Below, piece after piece: positions 14,321-28,900 of a stretch of DNA of 64,000 nucleotides. This DNA comes from Toxotes chatareus. Its lineage: Eukaryota; Chordata; Actinopteri; Toxotidae. The notes under the pieces were generated by a model. The model worked only from the letters and a program-made list of their open reading frames with translations. It did not search any database and was not told where the DNA came from. A program made the position numbers and the translations under genes. The stretch is taken from NCBI GenBank assembly GCA_016801885.1, contig CM028901.1, positions 6,842,783 through 6,906,782 on the forward strand. The letters run 5' to 3'. Numbering within the stretch: the stretch's first letter is position 1; the number at the start of each line of letters is the position of its first letter.

Positions 14321-16950
14321 TTTCACTGTGGCAACGCCAGGGTGTTCCAAACAAGGTTAGTATAATTAGCTGTCTGACTATCTACCTCATTACTTTATTC
14401 AGCCTAGAGAAGCTTTTGGTCAAAGAGTTACGACTTCCCTGCGCTAGCGAGATCTGGCTAAGTGTTTGTTCGTTATCTCTTTGGTGCAGTTGACGTCTGA
14501 GCAGGTGACGTGTGCGCACGCGCCAACACAGGTCCACTCAGTAGCTGTCAAACCAAACAGCAAAGATTTTCAGTGAGCAGCTGAGATCAGTCCATCTGAA
14601 GCGCCCGTGTTCAATGTGTATGATTTCACCTAATAATATCTTTAGATATTTTTCATTATATTACAAATATGTTAATTAAATTTGATCTGTTTTACACCGT
14701 TTCTGTTTTACACGACTTATTTATTTAGAAGAGGCTTTTGTGTATTAATGAATTTGTCCGTCTTTGCCATGATGTTTATGTTTCATTTCGCAAGTTTGAA
14801 CTGCACGTGAACTAAATAGATAAATAAGTGAATACAAAAACAATTCTTTTAGGACTACCGCTGTTTTCATTTTCAACTCTACCACTATTACAATCACATT
14901 TTTGTTTGATCAAACATTTGGTTCATATAATGTCATAAAATGTTGAAAATGACAATTGAAAAACAATCGTGGCATCCTTAACAAGGTTCTAGGTTATTCG
15001 ATTAATAAATTGAAATATAAATATTTAATTTAATTCAAACTTTAAGCAAAACTTAAAGCATCACCAGCATCATTTGTTTATGATATTTTTGATAATAGCT
15101 ATTACAGCAACATTTCACCTCTTAATCTTTTCTACATCAGTGACAGAAAAAAAAAGCTCAGCAATAGTCTGGGTCATTTCACGTAGCACGTCCTTTGTTA
15201 AATAACCCCACAAGGTTCGGAAATGTGATGCTCGTTGTGCTGGACAAAGAATGCTTTAGTAATCTGATTCCTATGAGGCTGATTACAGTTCAGCATAAAG
15301 GTCAAAGGCAACATTTCTAAAGTTACCACGCTCTTGCATATTTCCCTTTTCACCAGTAACAGATCTGCCTTTAATGCCACACCTAACGGTTCAACTGGCT
15401 GGTCCTCAATTTACTTCCCTGTTTAAGCCAGGTTACCAAGAAACAGAGACGAGAAAAAGCCTCATATGCGATCGTCTGCTTGGTGGACAGGTCTGAACGT
15501 GTCAGAGACATAAACACAGCAGCAGTGATGTGATGATCCCCCGTAGTCATACAACAACCTTATACAGACAGGTGTTGCTGAAACCCCACCGAAGACTATT
15601 TGAAACTGGGTTAAGGTCAAGAATTATAGATTTTTCTTGAGAAATACGATATACTGAATTACATAGAAGTGATAACATCCAGAAGTTTCCATTTTAGGTA
15701 ATCGTGTGACGATAAAAGTGTGAACTTAAATGTAACTCACAGTTATATAGATTAATTGTGATGAAGCTACAGTGATGTGCTTGAAAATAAATACTGCCTA
15801 TTTACATTGTGTGTACAATATGTATGTGATTTTATCAAAATGTTCAACTTTATTTCAAATTAATTGGGAATTTAAGAGGAAGTTGGGCTTTAGTTTGATA
15901 TTGTCATCGGGTCTACACAAGACAGAAAAACACAACTAAATGCCAAGTTCTCTTAGTAACAAACATCAAGTTGGCTTGAGGAGTTCTGACATACATTAAA
16001 AGAACACACACGCATCACAAGCCAAAGCATAAAGTTTTTGCTTTGTCCAGTGTCTTTTCTCAAAGTGTATCTAAAGAAAAAGGCTGATGGGTTGGGGTGG
16101 GGGTTTAAGGTAGGAATGTGCGTTAAGCTTAGAATAATTTGTGCTAAGTGATGAAAACACAAACTGTGTGTGCTCACGTACCATTATGTCCCTCAATGAT
16201 GGGTGTATGAAGACACTGCTCTTCAATTACCACAGGATGGCAGTATTTCCACTACTGGACGAACACAGTGCTGCCGACGTGTCAAGTACCCAGCTGTTAT
16301 CAGGAAGTGAGGTTCCGATACCTCGATTTGTCTAACAAATAAAAGCACACAAATTTTCTGTAACTTGTGAATGCGCGGTAGACAGATAAGAGAAATAAAT
16401 TTATATATGAAGATTGGAGTGTTTTGTGATTTACTGTTTGGCTGTGTATGTTTTGGAACAAGATCTCTTTCCATGGACTTTGATCCCACTTGATATTTTG
16501 CAAACTAGTAGTAAAACAGTAAAAATGGCCATTTGATGTTTTTGATTTTTGTAATTAAAAAATAGGATCCGTCTATGAAATCGAATGTACTGAATGTTAT
16601 TAATGGAACAACTCAACAGTGAATGTAAAATCAGATTGATGCTTACATGTTAAATGCAATGCATCAATAATCAAACGATGAATTAAAAGGCCTGTGTGTG
16701 TTTACTTTTGGTACTTCAAGCAGAGGTGAAAAACAGTACATTTACTCTAAAAGTAATACTTTCTGTTCTCGCGCAGAGGTGCCTTTCGTAACATGTTATT
16801 TATAGTGTTATTGATGTTGTGTGTTTTATTGTGAAAAGCGAGCATTTGATACCGGAGTCTGGATGTTTTGGTGTTATCGTTCTCTGACTTGATCACAACA
16901 GTCAGTCGGGGAATGCACTCCTGAGTGTCCTGCGAAGTTTCCTGTAACAA
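14321..16950. promoter_or_regulatory. Intergenic region between divergent ptpn2 and rnf19a
   Basis: About 2.6 kb separate the ptpn2 start codon from the putative first exon of rnf19a on the other strand. Near the ptpn2 end, 14490-14525 carries GACGTC/TGACGT (CRE-like) and a TGCGCACGCGC (NRF1-like) cluster, as expected of a CpG-type promoter. The remainder is AT-rich. I see no conserved coding exon, RNA gene or recognisable transposon in it. The short open frames (for example 15198-15380 and 15953-16177) match nothing I know. Confidence 0.4.
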
Positions 16951-16974
16951 ATTTTCAACTGCGGCTCACAGAGA

Positions 16975-17036
16975 AATGGAGACGGAGGTATACACTTCTG
17001 TGGTGAAGTGAAGGGACAAGTAGGGGAAATCTAACG
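16975..17036 (+). other. Candidate 5' non-coding exon of rnf19a
   Basis: The rnf19a start codon lies in an exon whose own 5' splice acceptor (AG at 25681-25682) demands at least one upstream non-coding exon. A strong donor, CG|GTGAGTGT, ends at 17036. It is preceded by a short GA-rich stretch with a 12-codon open frame (ATG at about 16977), which would then be a uORF. The location, just before a GC-richer segment and divergent from ptpn2, is reasonable. No motif proves it; other donors in 17-25 kb are possible. Confidence 0.3.
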
Positions 17037-20000
17037 GTGAGTGTGTAAAGGAAAAATCTTTATAGCCAGAAGTAGCCAACGCTTGGTTAATATCACACAG
17101 ATCCAAGAACTTCCTCCTCTGCGGGGCTGACGAAAGGCTAGCAGTTTGTAGCTTTGTTAGCTGGTTAGTTCTCCTCGTTGAACTCCAGGATGGCAGGAAT
17201 CTTGCACATAAGACCCCTAATCGAGTTTTGTGATCGCTAAGGTAGACTTGCGTAAACCTTATTTGTCGATTTAACTCTCTAGTGAGCGAGCAAACAGCAG
17301 AGCTCAGCTAGTCAGCAACTCATGAGGCGATTAAAGTTGGTCACTGGCTTCTTGCTAGCCAAATCTGTTTTCGTTAGCTAGGTGGCTAACACTAGTTAGC
17401 CAGGTGGAAAGTGTAAACAAAATCTGGTTTATGCTGTGCCGGGCGTCAGATGACGTATAAATGTCTTTCATTTCGTCTTTTTGTGAGTTATTGTAATATA
17501 TTAATATATTAATATAAAACAAGCCATGTCGTTTAGACTTCCGTGGCTTTTGTTTTTTTGATGAGATAAAACATTATCTCCAAGATCTTCATTTCCTTAG
17601 ATTGTTTGCACTCACGGATTAGGACTCAAAAAGACAAATTTATTATACCTGGAATAGCACAACCTTTTCACGTACTCACTATAAATCACTGGTACAAGTC
17701 CATGCAAATAAATTTTCACTTGCTCAACCTTTATGGGTAACACTTTACTTAAAGTCCCCTAAATAGAATTTATAAGTAAGTGACATGACAGTTGTGTGTG
17801 TAATTTTTCTTATTTTGTATTTTAAATGTTACATTTGTTGAATACAGTCAAAAGTGGTCATTTTTGGGTATTTAATTTAATTTTTTATTTAATTAATATT
17901 ACTGGTTCACATTTTTAAGGTAAGTGATCTTCAGGTAACGTTAAAGTTAATTTTATGCCTGAGTGCGTTTGTGATTTCTTCTGTTACTAAACATAGGTGT
18001 GGTTCAGTGAATGGAAATTCTTTCCTAAAATGACTTTGTCATCACTTTATAGCATAATCAACAGTGTTTTGCTGAATAAATATCACATGAGTTACAGGAC
18101 ACCATCCTTCCGCATTTACTGTGTGGCTATTACTGTACAGCATGCTGAATTAATTCAAGCGATCCTAACTGGCGCTTTCTGTCAATGAGTCACAGTGCTT
18201 TACTTTCTCCTAGTGACCTGTTACTGTTTAACTTTAACAATCTGAGCCTCACACTTCCTGAATGTAGCTGAAATGAAGTTTGGATTTAGGATTGTTTTTT
18301 TATTTAAACCCATGTTTTTGCATTTTACACACACAAAAAATGGTTTTGTGTGTGTGCCGTTTGCTTGTGAATAAACCTGTTAGAAGCTCCAGCATCACCC
18401 ACAGCCCATCCCTAAAATCTAACTAGGCCAAAAAATTCCCCAGTCTAGTTTAAGGTTAAGTGACCTACATTTGGTGACCAGTTGCCCAGTGGACGTTATT
18501 TTCATACTTTATGTTGGAACGTATTTTCCACTGAACCATCCACAGTGTCTTAATTCTGCAACATGACAGTTCAGATCACTCTTTTGAGAAAACAAATTTT
18601 AGTTTTATGCTTGTGCCTATGAAAGAGCCCCCTGTCCATACATATACCATTCTCTTTGAGATCTTTATGGATGGAGAAGTTCTTTGCACCATAACCAATC
18701 TAAATCTTTTATTTTAAGCCGTATTTGTCTAATCCAGTATCCATCACCCCTCTATCATTGGTGTGACTGTGACGCTGACTGACAGCCAGATAGCCATCTG
18801 TGACACAAACACAGAGGACCCATGAGCTGTGAATGGAAGCAAACATTTACTTTTTTGCAATAATGTCTTCTATCTACAAGCACGGGTGCTTATCTCTCCT
18901 TTGGCTTGATAAATGAGCTAGCAAACGTTTGTGCAGCAGGGACAGAGAGTCAACACTTTAACCCTCATTTGTGACTTCTAGAAGGGAAAAATTCTCTAGT
19001 TACAGTTGGTCTTTTAAATGTGTTGTTTTGTGATCTCTTCGCATTTTCTAGATAATTTAAAGGCAGTCAGATCAGTGCATCCATGGCTTTGATTAAACTG
19101 TGAGCCCCAGCACTGCTGGTGAATTGTGAATAACTGTTGGTGTCTCTTTCCTCCTTCATTGTAGCACAGAATGGAACAGGGCTGTCACCCCCATCACACC
19201 ACCCATCTGCTTCCTGCTCCCCCGCTGTTTGGGGTGAAAAGCTTTTAGCAGAAAAGACAGACAGTGAGGAGACTGTCATGGTATGTTGTGATCAGGAAAT
19301 GCACGATGCAGAGGGTGGATGGAGTTGAATACCACTCATTCTGTTCATATGTGAAACTGAATTAAATCCTACATTTGATTTCTGCCACTTGTGGCGGTGA
19401 ATGATAACCAAAAAAACTGACAGTTTGCTTTCTTGGTGATTTCCTTCACAACAAAGCACCACATAGGCCTCAGGTTATTTTTTGTGTAGGAGTTTGGCTT
19501 AGTAGGTTTGCAGCAGCCAGACATGACTTAACTGTTAACATGCAGAGTTTAGGCATGGACAGGTTACCCAACTCTGACTCAGTATTGAGGGTTGACCACA
19601 AATTGAATGCCTGAACGTGGGACAAAGTCTTGTGAGGATCACCTCACGACAGCCTCGCCTCTTTTATCAGGTCATTCAGCAGAAGGTGAGGTCATAAGTG
19701 GAGAGTCAGAGTGGCCATTGCCAAAGATTCTCCAGCTATCATGGAGGGTGCCTCTGGGATAGGTCAGGAAAGTTTTCATCTAATTAAAGCCTCTCTCTAG
19801 AAAAAGGCTTCAAGGGTGAACATGTGGCTCCTATTGCAGCTCAAGCCCACTGTGTGGGCTATAAGGCAATTTTGGTATCGCTTCCACAGTCGAGATTGCA
19901 GTTTATGTGACACACAGGGACCCAGAAATACTTTGCCACACTTGGCCATTGTAAAAGTAACAGCAAATTTCCTGAAAATCCAGGTCCAGTACATATTGGA

Positions 20001-23000
20001 GTTGTTGATTTTTACTTAGGCTTTACATACTAGTGCATGCAAGTATATTACTGCTTTCTACTGTGGTCCTGAAAATAAGTATTGCACACAGAAGTGGGAG
20101 AAACTAAGTGGGATTGCTAAGAAATCAAGCTGTCATTGAAATGAATGGGAAGCAATGTTTGGAAGTATGGGATAAATCCATCATGTGGTTCTTCTCCTTG
20201 TCAGAGCCCCACTGTGCAGCATAGATGTCCCGCTGTCTAATAAGCAAATGGTATCTCTTCTTGCTCTCCCTCGTTCAAACACAAGTCAGAAGGGCTTATT
20301 TCTTTATTTACTGTCTCCATGGTACTGGATAGAGAATAAACAAAACCTCATGTTCAGATTTGTTTTTGGCACAGTGTAGCATTTTTTATAGTTCAGTAGA
20401 TGATTTAGCTACCTGTTCATTGCATCCTTTGTTGTATCCATAGTTTTAATGATACTGACTTTTGAATAAAATGGTTGCCTCATCATAATGTGCCAGAAAC
20501 AGTGGAAAAGTACCTTCCCGTGTTGGCTGTAAATCCAAATGTTTAGTAAATAGTGCTGAAAGCAGCTTCAGAGGCTTTCAGTCAAGTACCTTCTGTCCCC
20601 ACTCTCTGTGGAACGTCAGACAGTATTATTATACTTTGGCTAGCAGATAATAGACTAAATAGAGATTCATTAAGCTACTGGGTTATATCGATGTCCAGCT
20701 GACAGAAAGTTGGCCTACACCCGATGAGCACTGGGCAATCTAACAATAACTCCCACCCCCAATATGAATTTGGTTCAGATGAATGGTGCTGGATACCGCA
20801 TTAACAGTTTAAAAATGCTGAAATGTTTGCGGTCAGTGTGCTAGGTAAACCAAGTTATGTGAAAGAAAAGCTTTTCCATAGTTTGTTGTCCAGTCTCTGG
20901 GCTCTTCCTCTGTCCAAACTCGTAATCACTGAATGCATTGTCATGATCAGGAAGTCCGTCTTTCAGCTGGAATGTCACCGGAAATTAGCATAGGTGAAGA
21001 ACACTTTGCAGAAGAACACTTTGAGCTACTTGTTTCCAGTCATGGAAGCTGTTCATTGTATTTGTGATTTCCTTGTCATTACAATCCTTGATTACTCAAA
21101 ACCCACCCAGACTCAAATCCACACCATTTTTAATCAGCGTTGTCACTCAGGCATTAAAGTTGACACTGGGATTGGGATAGTGGTCAGATGTTGTGCAGCT
21201 CCAGAAACCGTTGCATCGTCAACACATACTGTTGAAGTATAAAAGCCACCCATGCTGTTCCGACTTGACTGTGGGAGATAACACAACTGTTTTTAAAACC
21301 ACTGAATAGATAAATGATATGATACATTTTCAGGCCAGCATAAGGTCATTTAACTGTCACTGAATAGTTCCAGAAAAGGAATTGCCTCTGCAGAGGGGAC
21401 ATCTTCACTGTTGCCTTGTTTTATTTGGGCTACAGCTCTTCTGTTTATTTTGGAAATGGAAGAAGCACTTTGCAACAATGTTAATGTGAATATTCGAGAA
21501 AGGATGTTTGTTTGGGAGAAGGCAGTGTTCTGTTTATAGCTTATTAATAGTCCAAAAAATTACAAATGGTGCTTGTGAAACTGTGTTTGACATGCTAACG
21601 TGCAATCAAAGACCTGTAACATAAAATATTCCATTGCAATTTGGTTATGCACCTAATTGTCTCGTTGCAGAATTACAGGCAATGGAAACCTGGATTTATT
21701 TTGTTTATGGCAGTGCAGGAGCCAACATGTTATTGCTCTGTGGTCTGCAGGGCTATACTTGTTAAAACCATTACCGCTGAAGCCCCAAGTGACACATTTT
21801 TTTTACTGTTTTTTTCCCCGGTCCATCTTGACACATAGATTATAGCGTGACATTCAAAACAACCTTAACTCTGTGACCTTGCATTGACCTGTGTCTTCAG
21901 TAGAAAACCACTGGTTTAAATCATATTACAATGATAATCATGATATAGCAGCAGCTGATGCGAAACTCTTTCTTCTAAGAGTTGACGGAAGGTCGAAACC
22001 ATTTATTCTGCCGCAGTAGGCTTCCTGCCCTGGGGTTGTCTCAGGAACTGGGACACCATCCCAGTGTGTGAGCCGCGGTTGCATGTGATTGCCCCCGAGC
22101 CGCAGAACTTGAATATATGCATGTACATACACACACAAACACACACTGACCGCAGTCACATGGAAAGTCCCACTCACTCTCAGCACAGTGCAGAGGCAGG
22201 CTTTTCCAGTTTAATTACGCCTTGTGAGTGTAATTTCACATTGACTTGTGGGTTGCTTGAAATTGCTCCTCTGTCTTGTTAAAGTTTCCTCTCACTCACA
22301 TGCATGGTGGGTTGGCCCAGTACATTATCAAGCTTTGTTATGATGTGCAATTATAGTGTTAGGACACTAACATGTGAGCCTCATTGTGGAGTTGCAGAGT
22401 TATGTTCATGTGAAAATCATCTTCTGCTTTTTGCATGTCCGTGACACAGTTCAGAGCCAGGATACTCCAGTTTGGCTCCTGAAATACAAACTACAAGCAA
22501 AACAACATGTTATTCTTAATTCTTCAGAATGTTCCTGCATTAGAGAAAGTCCTATCAGTGGACAGTCACCGATTATGTATTCCCTCAGGGAGCTCCACTA
22601 AAGGCCATGATGCACCTCAGTAGCAATAAACTGTCTGATGTGTCATCTCACATCACCCCACATCATCCCGTGTCGCTTCACTTTTTAAACTTTCCCAGCC
22701 TCCAATTAAAACACATTACTCTTTGCAACTTGGCTTCAGTGCTAATGGCTTGATGAGATGCAATTATGGTTTACAGACTTTTTTTTCCATCTCATTTATC
22801 TGTAGTTCACAGTTAATTATATGGGTTAACATAACATTAAATATACTTATGTGGTGTCGTCAGCTAAATGTGGCTTCTTAGTAAAATTGAGTCCTCTTTA
22901 CCCTGTTTTTGTTTATTTTTATAAATAATTTTTCTTCAAATTCTATATTGAGTGACATACTTAATGTTAGAAAAATGGTATAATACCTCAGAGATACTTT

Positions 23001-25682
23001 ACTGAGTCGTATGTACTGTTTTGCTGTATTTGATCAGAAATGTACGCTCATTCAACCAAGTCTTTTCTGTTATAGCCATTCTGGGTGACGACAATTGCTG
23101 ATGCAGGTCTGTCGGTTTATTTAGGGCCAGTAGTCTTTCTGGTTATGACAGCATTTACTTTAAGCCAGTATGAATGCTATCACCTTGATATCACAGTGGT
23201 CACAGTGTTGGTACTTTGAATGTGACCTTCAAAGAGGTAACAGGCGCAGGACCAGTTTACACTGCCCATATTTTGTAGCGCTCTTGTTATTGTGTTACAA
23301 TCAAGGTGAGTGGAATAAACCTAAGGTTAAACTCCGAAGGGGAAAACTCAAAAATAAAGGTTGCTTGTACAGTTTACAGGCAGCAGGTGACTCAGCCTTT
23401 TACATGTATTCTTGTGACTTTTACTGCATGCAGTCAGTTCATAAATGTTTTCAAAGGTTCAGACCTATTCAAAGAGCTAATCGTTAGGCTCGAGGGATTG
23501 ATTGTTTTCTGCTGCAGCGTTTTGTTTAGTTCTCAATTTGTATGTGTACATAGATACATATACATAGGCTCCTTTGTGTTATCAGTTGGATAATTGCTCG
23601 TTGACCTAACAAATGTTGTTTGATACAGTAAGCCTCATACATTTTTCATCTCATATTTACATCTGAGTTACAGGATAGCAACCTGTAGAACCTCTTATGC
23701 TGCAGAGGGACTGTAGATAGAGACCTGCTCTGCAGGCTGCAGGCCATATTTAGGCCTTGTATCTCAAATGTGTCAAGAGCCAGCTTAGATGGATTGCGGT
23801 TTACATCTGGCTTCAGAAGGCCTCTCAAATTCACATCAAGAGACCACTTGTGATAAGATGCTGGGGAACCAGACCACTGCTAAACAGAAAAAAAAAACAC
23901 ATTTGTGCCTGTACATATAGTTGTATAAGAGGATTGAAGTGGCAGTTTGATGCTGAATGCATTTGAAACCTTGTCTGAATTGTTTGGCATAAGAAAGTTA
24001 TTTCAGTGCTGGTTAGTAATATAAAATTAATTCAACTTACGATATTTGGTTGATTTAAAGGAGGAAGGACAGTCAGCTTCTAAACTGGTGCAGTCCAGGC
24101 ACTGGACAGACTTTGGCCTCTGGCTATGCAACCAAAAGGCTTTTTTTTTTTATCCTGCTCCAATACTGAAGTAGCCGTAGTAAAAGTTAACTGCTGCCTT
24201 CACGTCATCATGAGAAGGGAAAAACCGCAGCCAGTCAGACCGAAGTTTGTAGGTTATGAGACCAGGCATTTGTGCTTTGCTGCCCCAGTTGAGATTTACA
24301 GTGGGCTTGTTAATTAGTCACCTTTTGGCTCCCGCTGGAATTTTCCTGAAATTAGTCCCTAATGGCAAACACACACACACACACACACAAACAAACACAA
24401 GCTTGGAGAACAGGCAGAGGGAAATCACCCTTTGTCCTCCATATTGCATATATGGTTTTATGCGTAAGGGTTTTGAAAGATAATTCAGCAATTATAGTTT
24501 TGAGGACATGTGACGACCAATGAAGGCAAGATCTCACGTTTTCACAAAAGTATGTGAAGTTGTTCAGATTCCTGTGGTTTAAACATAGCGAGAAGTTAAA
24601 CCAAAGAAGGATGCAATCTTTTAACTGTGACACAGTCTGCTTTTTTTTCTTCCATTTTTGGAGGAGTGGGAAAACTGTTGAAACGGAATAAGAAATCAAC
24701 AGTGTAAATTGTGTGTGTACCTCATGGTCAAAACAGTGTACTCAAAGGAGATGCCAGTTTTGGGTAAATTTGGGCAAAACAAATTTTTTTTTCCATTTAA
24801 GCTGGGAACTCGTCACATAATTGTATTGTAACTTGATCTAGCTATTGATTTTTAAAGATACATTATGTGTTTTGGACTGGTTTGCAAAAAAACTGCTGTT
24901 AAAATCTGGGGCTGTGTCTCTTGCTGAAATGCAAACAGTGAGACATAAGCATTTCATTCCATTCTGCTTCTTCCATCAGTCTGTCTTTTTAGGACTCAGC
25001 TCAGAGCAGAGATGTTTATCCACAACATGTAAATTCATTGGCTGTGAGTTCAGTGGAAGCCCGCACAGCACCACACCCGCAAACTGTGGGTCTCTAGTGT
25101 CTTTTGTGTTGATGTATGTCAGCAGGACAGAATCATGAGAAGTGCATTTAAATCTGCCTTCACAGAGGATGAGTTATCCTCAAATTGTTCACTTTGTGTA
25201 AAACATGAACATGTGGAAGCACTTGAGGCAAGGTGCGGCTGCTCTAGAGGCACATTGACACAGCTGTGGCCACATCTGAGATCTGTGGTGGAAAAACACA
25301 AAATTTTGTCTTGTTTTCTTCTGAACTTGACTAATACACACTCTAGGGAAAGCCTGCAGTCGGTTATGTAAGCAGACCAACGTGCATATACACAGAAGAC
25401 ACGCCTGAAAAAATGTCTTCAGTCTGCCAAAAAATATTTAATTATCAAAGAGATGGTCTTCCCTTAACACAGAGACCAGTGAAACCCTTCATTGGTTAAA
25501 GTTTGTCAGATCTTTACTGTTGTATCTCCAGGTGATTGGTTGTCTTGCATCCTGGAGAACAGACCTGCTGCATTTTGCTTCCAAATGCCTCTGTTTTTGC
25601 AGCAGTACATTAAAAGTTAATGCATTCAGCTGTGGTTCAGTACCTTACTCTCTTTTTTCTTTTTTTTTCCTGTTTCTCTCAG
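17037..25682 (+). other. Probable first intron of rnf19a (no gene seen)
   Basis: About 8.6 kb with no recognisable coding exon on either strand, assuming the first exon lies near 17.0 kb. Open frames here (for example 23170-23487, 24352-24699 and 24845-25138) have no familiar motifs, and two of them cross simple repeats. A short AC tract lies at about 24367-24388. The acceptor ending the region has a long pyrimidine tract (25653-25682). Unrecognised transposon fragments cannot be excluded. Confidence 0.4.
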
Positions 25683-25928
25683 GTTACTGTTCTACATCTG
25701 AGCATCTGCATCTCAGCCTCAACAGAACTAGACAACAGACCACACTGCTGACTTCAAGACCTCCTATACCAACTTGGAGCCACTATGTCCTAGCTAACAG
25801 CAGCCCAGCTCCCTTCCCTGACCACCCTGTCCCTTAAACCCCAGTCCTCCTCCCTCTCGCTGTCCCTCAGCTCCTCTCCTGATGTGGTGATTTCTGGTGG
25901 CGGCACCAGCAGCGCCCCTTCTGGCGTG
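25683..25928 (+). promoter_or_regulatory. 5'UTR part of rnf19a start exon with two mini-uORFs
   Basis: The exon opens after a polypyrimidine tract and AG at 25682. Upstream of the chosen start there are two two-codon upstream ORFs, ATG-TCC-TAG at 25785-25793 and ATG-TGG-TGA at 25882-25890. The TAG at 25791 also lies in the rnf19a frame, so no AUG-initiated N-terminal extension is possible within this exon. Confidence 0.55.
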
Positions 25929-28900
25929 ATGAGCAGCCTGCACCAGCAACATCATGGCAGCACAGGCTCAGAGCGAGATCTTCACTCTGCTGCCTCCTCT
26001 GTCAGCCTCCCATCAGTCAGAAAGACCCCCAAGAAGCGCCGTCTGTCCCTCCACTCGCTCTTCGGGCGGCGGTGGCGACCTGACCGCGACCCGAAGCGAA
26101 AGTCCAGGCATCTGCAGACTGGAGCTGGAGTGGACAGCATTGTCAGCACTGAAATTGTCCAATCAGAGACTTTCCATGATAAAACTTCTGCACACTCCGC
26201 ACCGGGTGTGGCATCAACTTCATCAGCGTCAGGATCTTCATCAGAGCTGCTGGAGTGCCCCCTGTGCCTACTGCGCCATGCACGCGAGCGCTTCCCAGAC
26301 ATCATGACCTGTCACCACCGCTCATGTGCAGACTGCCTGCGACAGTATCTGCGCATAGAGATCTCAGAGTCTCGTGTCAACATCAGCTGCCCCGAGTGTT
26401 CAGAGCGCTTCAATCCCCACGACATCCGGATGATCCTGGGAGACCGGGCCCTCATGGAGAAGTATGAGGAGTTCATGCTGAGGAGGTGGCTGGTGGCTGA
26501 ACCTGACTGCCGCTGGTGCCCTGCCCCAGATTGTGGGTAAGAAACTTAGCTGAGGGATTATTTAGGCTACTCAGTGAATAACATGTTAGGACAACCTGCG
26601 ATTTACATAAAGAGTGACTTACCAGGTGAATCAAGGTGAAACCTTTCTTAATTGTATTCAGTCTTAGGAGATGAGAGTGACGTAATGCTTTAAAAAGACC
26701 TTTAGTCTGCTCCGCAAAGGTTTTGCAGTCAAATAACAGGAAGCAACAAAGAATACAGCAATTTATTGAATCTGTTTAAGTTTCAGAATCACTCTTTCTA
26801 AGATTTGTGTGATGCACTGCTGACATAACCAAATACACAAGTCCCAAAATAACAGTAAGCAGCTACATCAAGGAAACTCCAAGGCTGTAATCTGGCCTTT
26901 TGAAGTTCACCCCAGCTCCTGCACTGATGCCTGAGTTATAAATAACTCGCAGCAGTAATAGACCTGTTTATTCTGTCAGCCTAATGAGTCAGCCAGAAAA
27001 GATGTGAGCAGCAAGTGAATGATGATGCCTGTCGTAGCTAGACTGTATCTGTCATTTTTACAAGCACAAGCACTAAATATAAATAAAAAAAGATTTATGT
27101 TATGATGCTTGAAGAGAGTTAAACAGATTAAACTGTTAATTATGTTAAAATAATTAGACTGTGAGATTATAAAAATTAAAGAGTACCACACATAATAAAA
27201 CAGCATAAAAAAGAAAGGTTAAAAAGAAAGTTGAAATGACCAAAATAAATAAAAAAAACTATTGAATTTGAGAATTTGGGAGGCAGATTATTAGCTTGAG
27301 CTCAGATGTTCAGTTCTGCAAACTTCCTTTAGCCACCCGACAAAATATATTATTGAATCTGTGTTGTTTCTTTCAGTTAGAAATGATTTTTCTGGTTTCC
27401 CTCTTTCACACAGAGGTGACGGTGTAGGTGAGGGTGAGGTGAGGGCCGTATATGTTTGGAGCTGGTAGGGATTTCAACAGTTTGCTCACAGGGGCCTGAA
27501 CTGAAGCTGACATTAGGTTCTCCCTGCTCAGTAGGTCACCCTGCTTCACCTGCTGCTCGCTGCATCTTTAGGCCACAACCACCGCCGTGCACACGGTGTA
27601 CTTGTACTGCTCACGTACACTTGCAGCAGCCTGTAGTTTTTGCCACAGTGCTGGACAAAAACAATATTTGTGTATCCATAGAGTTTTGGTTCATTAGCTC
27701 ACATTCCCTGCATTCAGTTCTCACCATTAGTTCAGTTTTTGAGTGATTGCTGAATTCAGTAATTCTTTTACACTTCGCTCACTCTCATGGCTTTGTTTCA
27801 TCAACACTGCTGACTCTGTCTGTTAGAATAATGGCTCTTTCATGAGCTTGCTTCAGCTCTTCTTGCTGTGTTCCTCCAAACAGTTCAGCTCTGGCTCACT
27901 GCCACACTCTCCACCGGTTAATGCTCTTGCCGTTGATTGTTGTGTAATTGCACTTGCAAGTTACTGGGTGTTGTTGTCCAGCTCAGCAGTCATGGTTGTC
28001 AGCTCCAAGAATCCTCTGCATGAAAGGACAAATCATTTATCTTTATGTGGGGTTTGAGCGGCTGTGTTTTGGTGTTTGCATATTTACACCTTTTATAAGT
28101 TCAGCACTGTTGTTTGTATGTGGTGCAAAATAGGGTGTGTTTCAAAAGGAAGCCACTAGTTATCAACAGTATAAAAACATGAGCAGAAATACAGTTGTTG
28201 CAATGAAAGTGTGTTACCAAAAGGTCCATTTGGAAGCTGCCCCATCCAGCTACAACCTTTCCACCATTTGCTATCGGTTTACTTCACCAAGGTGTTACTG
28301 GAGACTGTCTGAAAACTGTCTGAACGGACTGAATGTTTTTTAGGTATATGTGTCCACGCTCACAACCCCCACTTCTTGACTACCAAACACATCAGTTGGG
28401 AGGGTGGTTACAGTAAAAGGTTGATTTCATAACAGTGTTCCCAGTACTTTCATTTTTGTTTCCTTCCTTTTCTGATATTAATTCTGCATGGGTCACGTCC
28501 GACTTTGAGCTGAAGAGATCTTTTAAACTGCCAGATGTGCCATAGTTTAACTTACTGTGGCTTGTCTGGTATCAGCTGATGTTAGTAAGTCTATTTGATA
28601 AAATACTTATCTCAATTCGCGAGAAAGTCAGCTGATGCCTCTCTCCTGCTGCGCGGTTCTCAATAAGAGCTTTTAATTTGGCCGTTGTAATGATTGATGA
28701 GGGGCGCCATGGTGACATGTAGTCACACAGAACTGATTGTGCCATCATTGATTTATTGTAACAGAGCTCATTGGTGGAATCATCATGGAAAGTCAGGTAA
28801 TTTCCTGTGTTTATGTAACACACATTCCTGAAGCTATAAATAGTACCAGTGCATACTGAGAAATTTTGTATTTAAACACGCTAGGTATTGCTTCTCAGTT

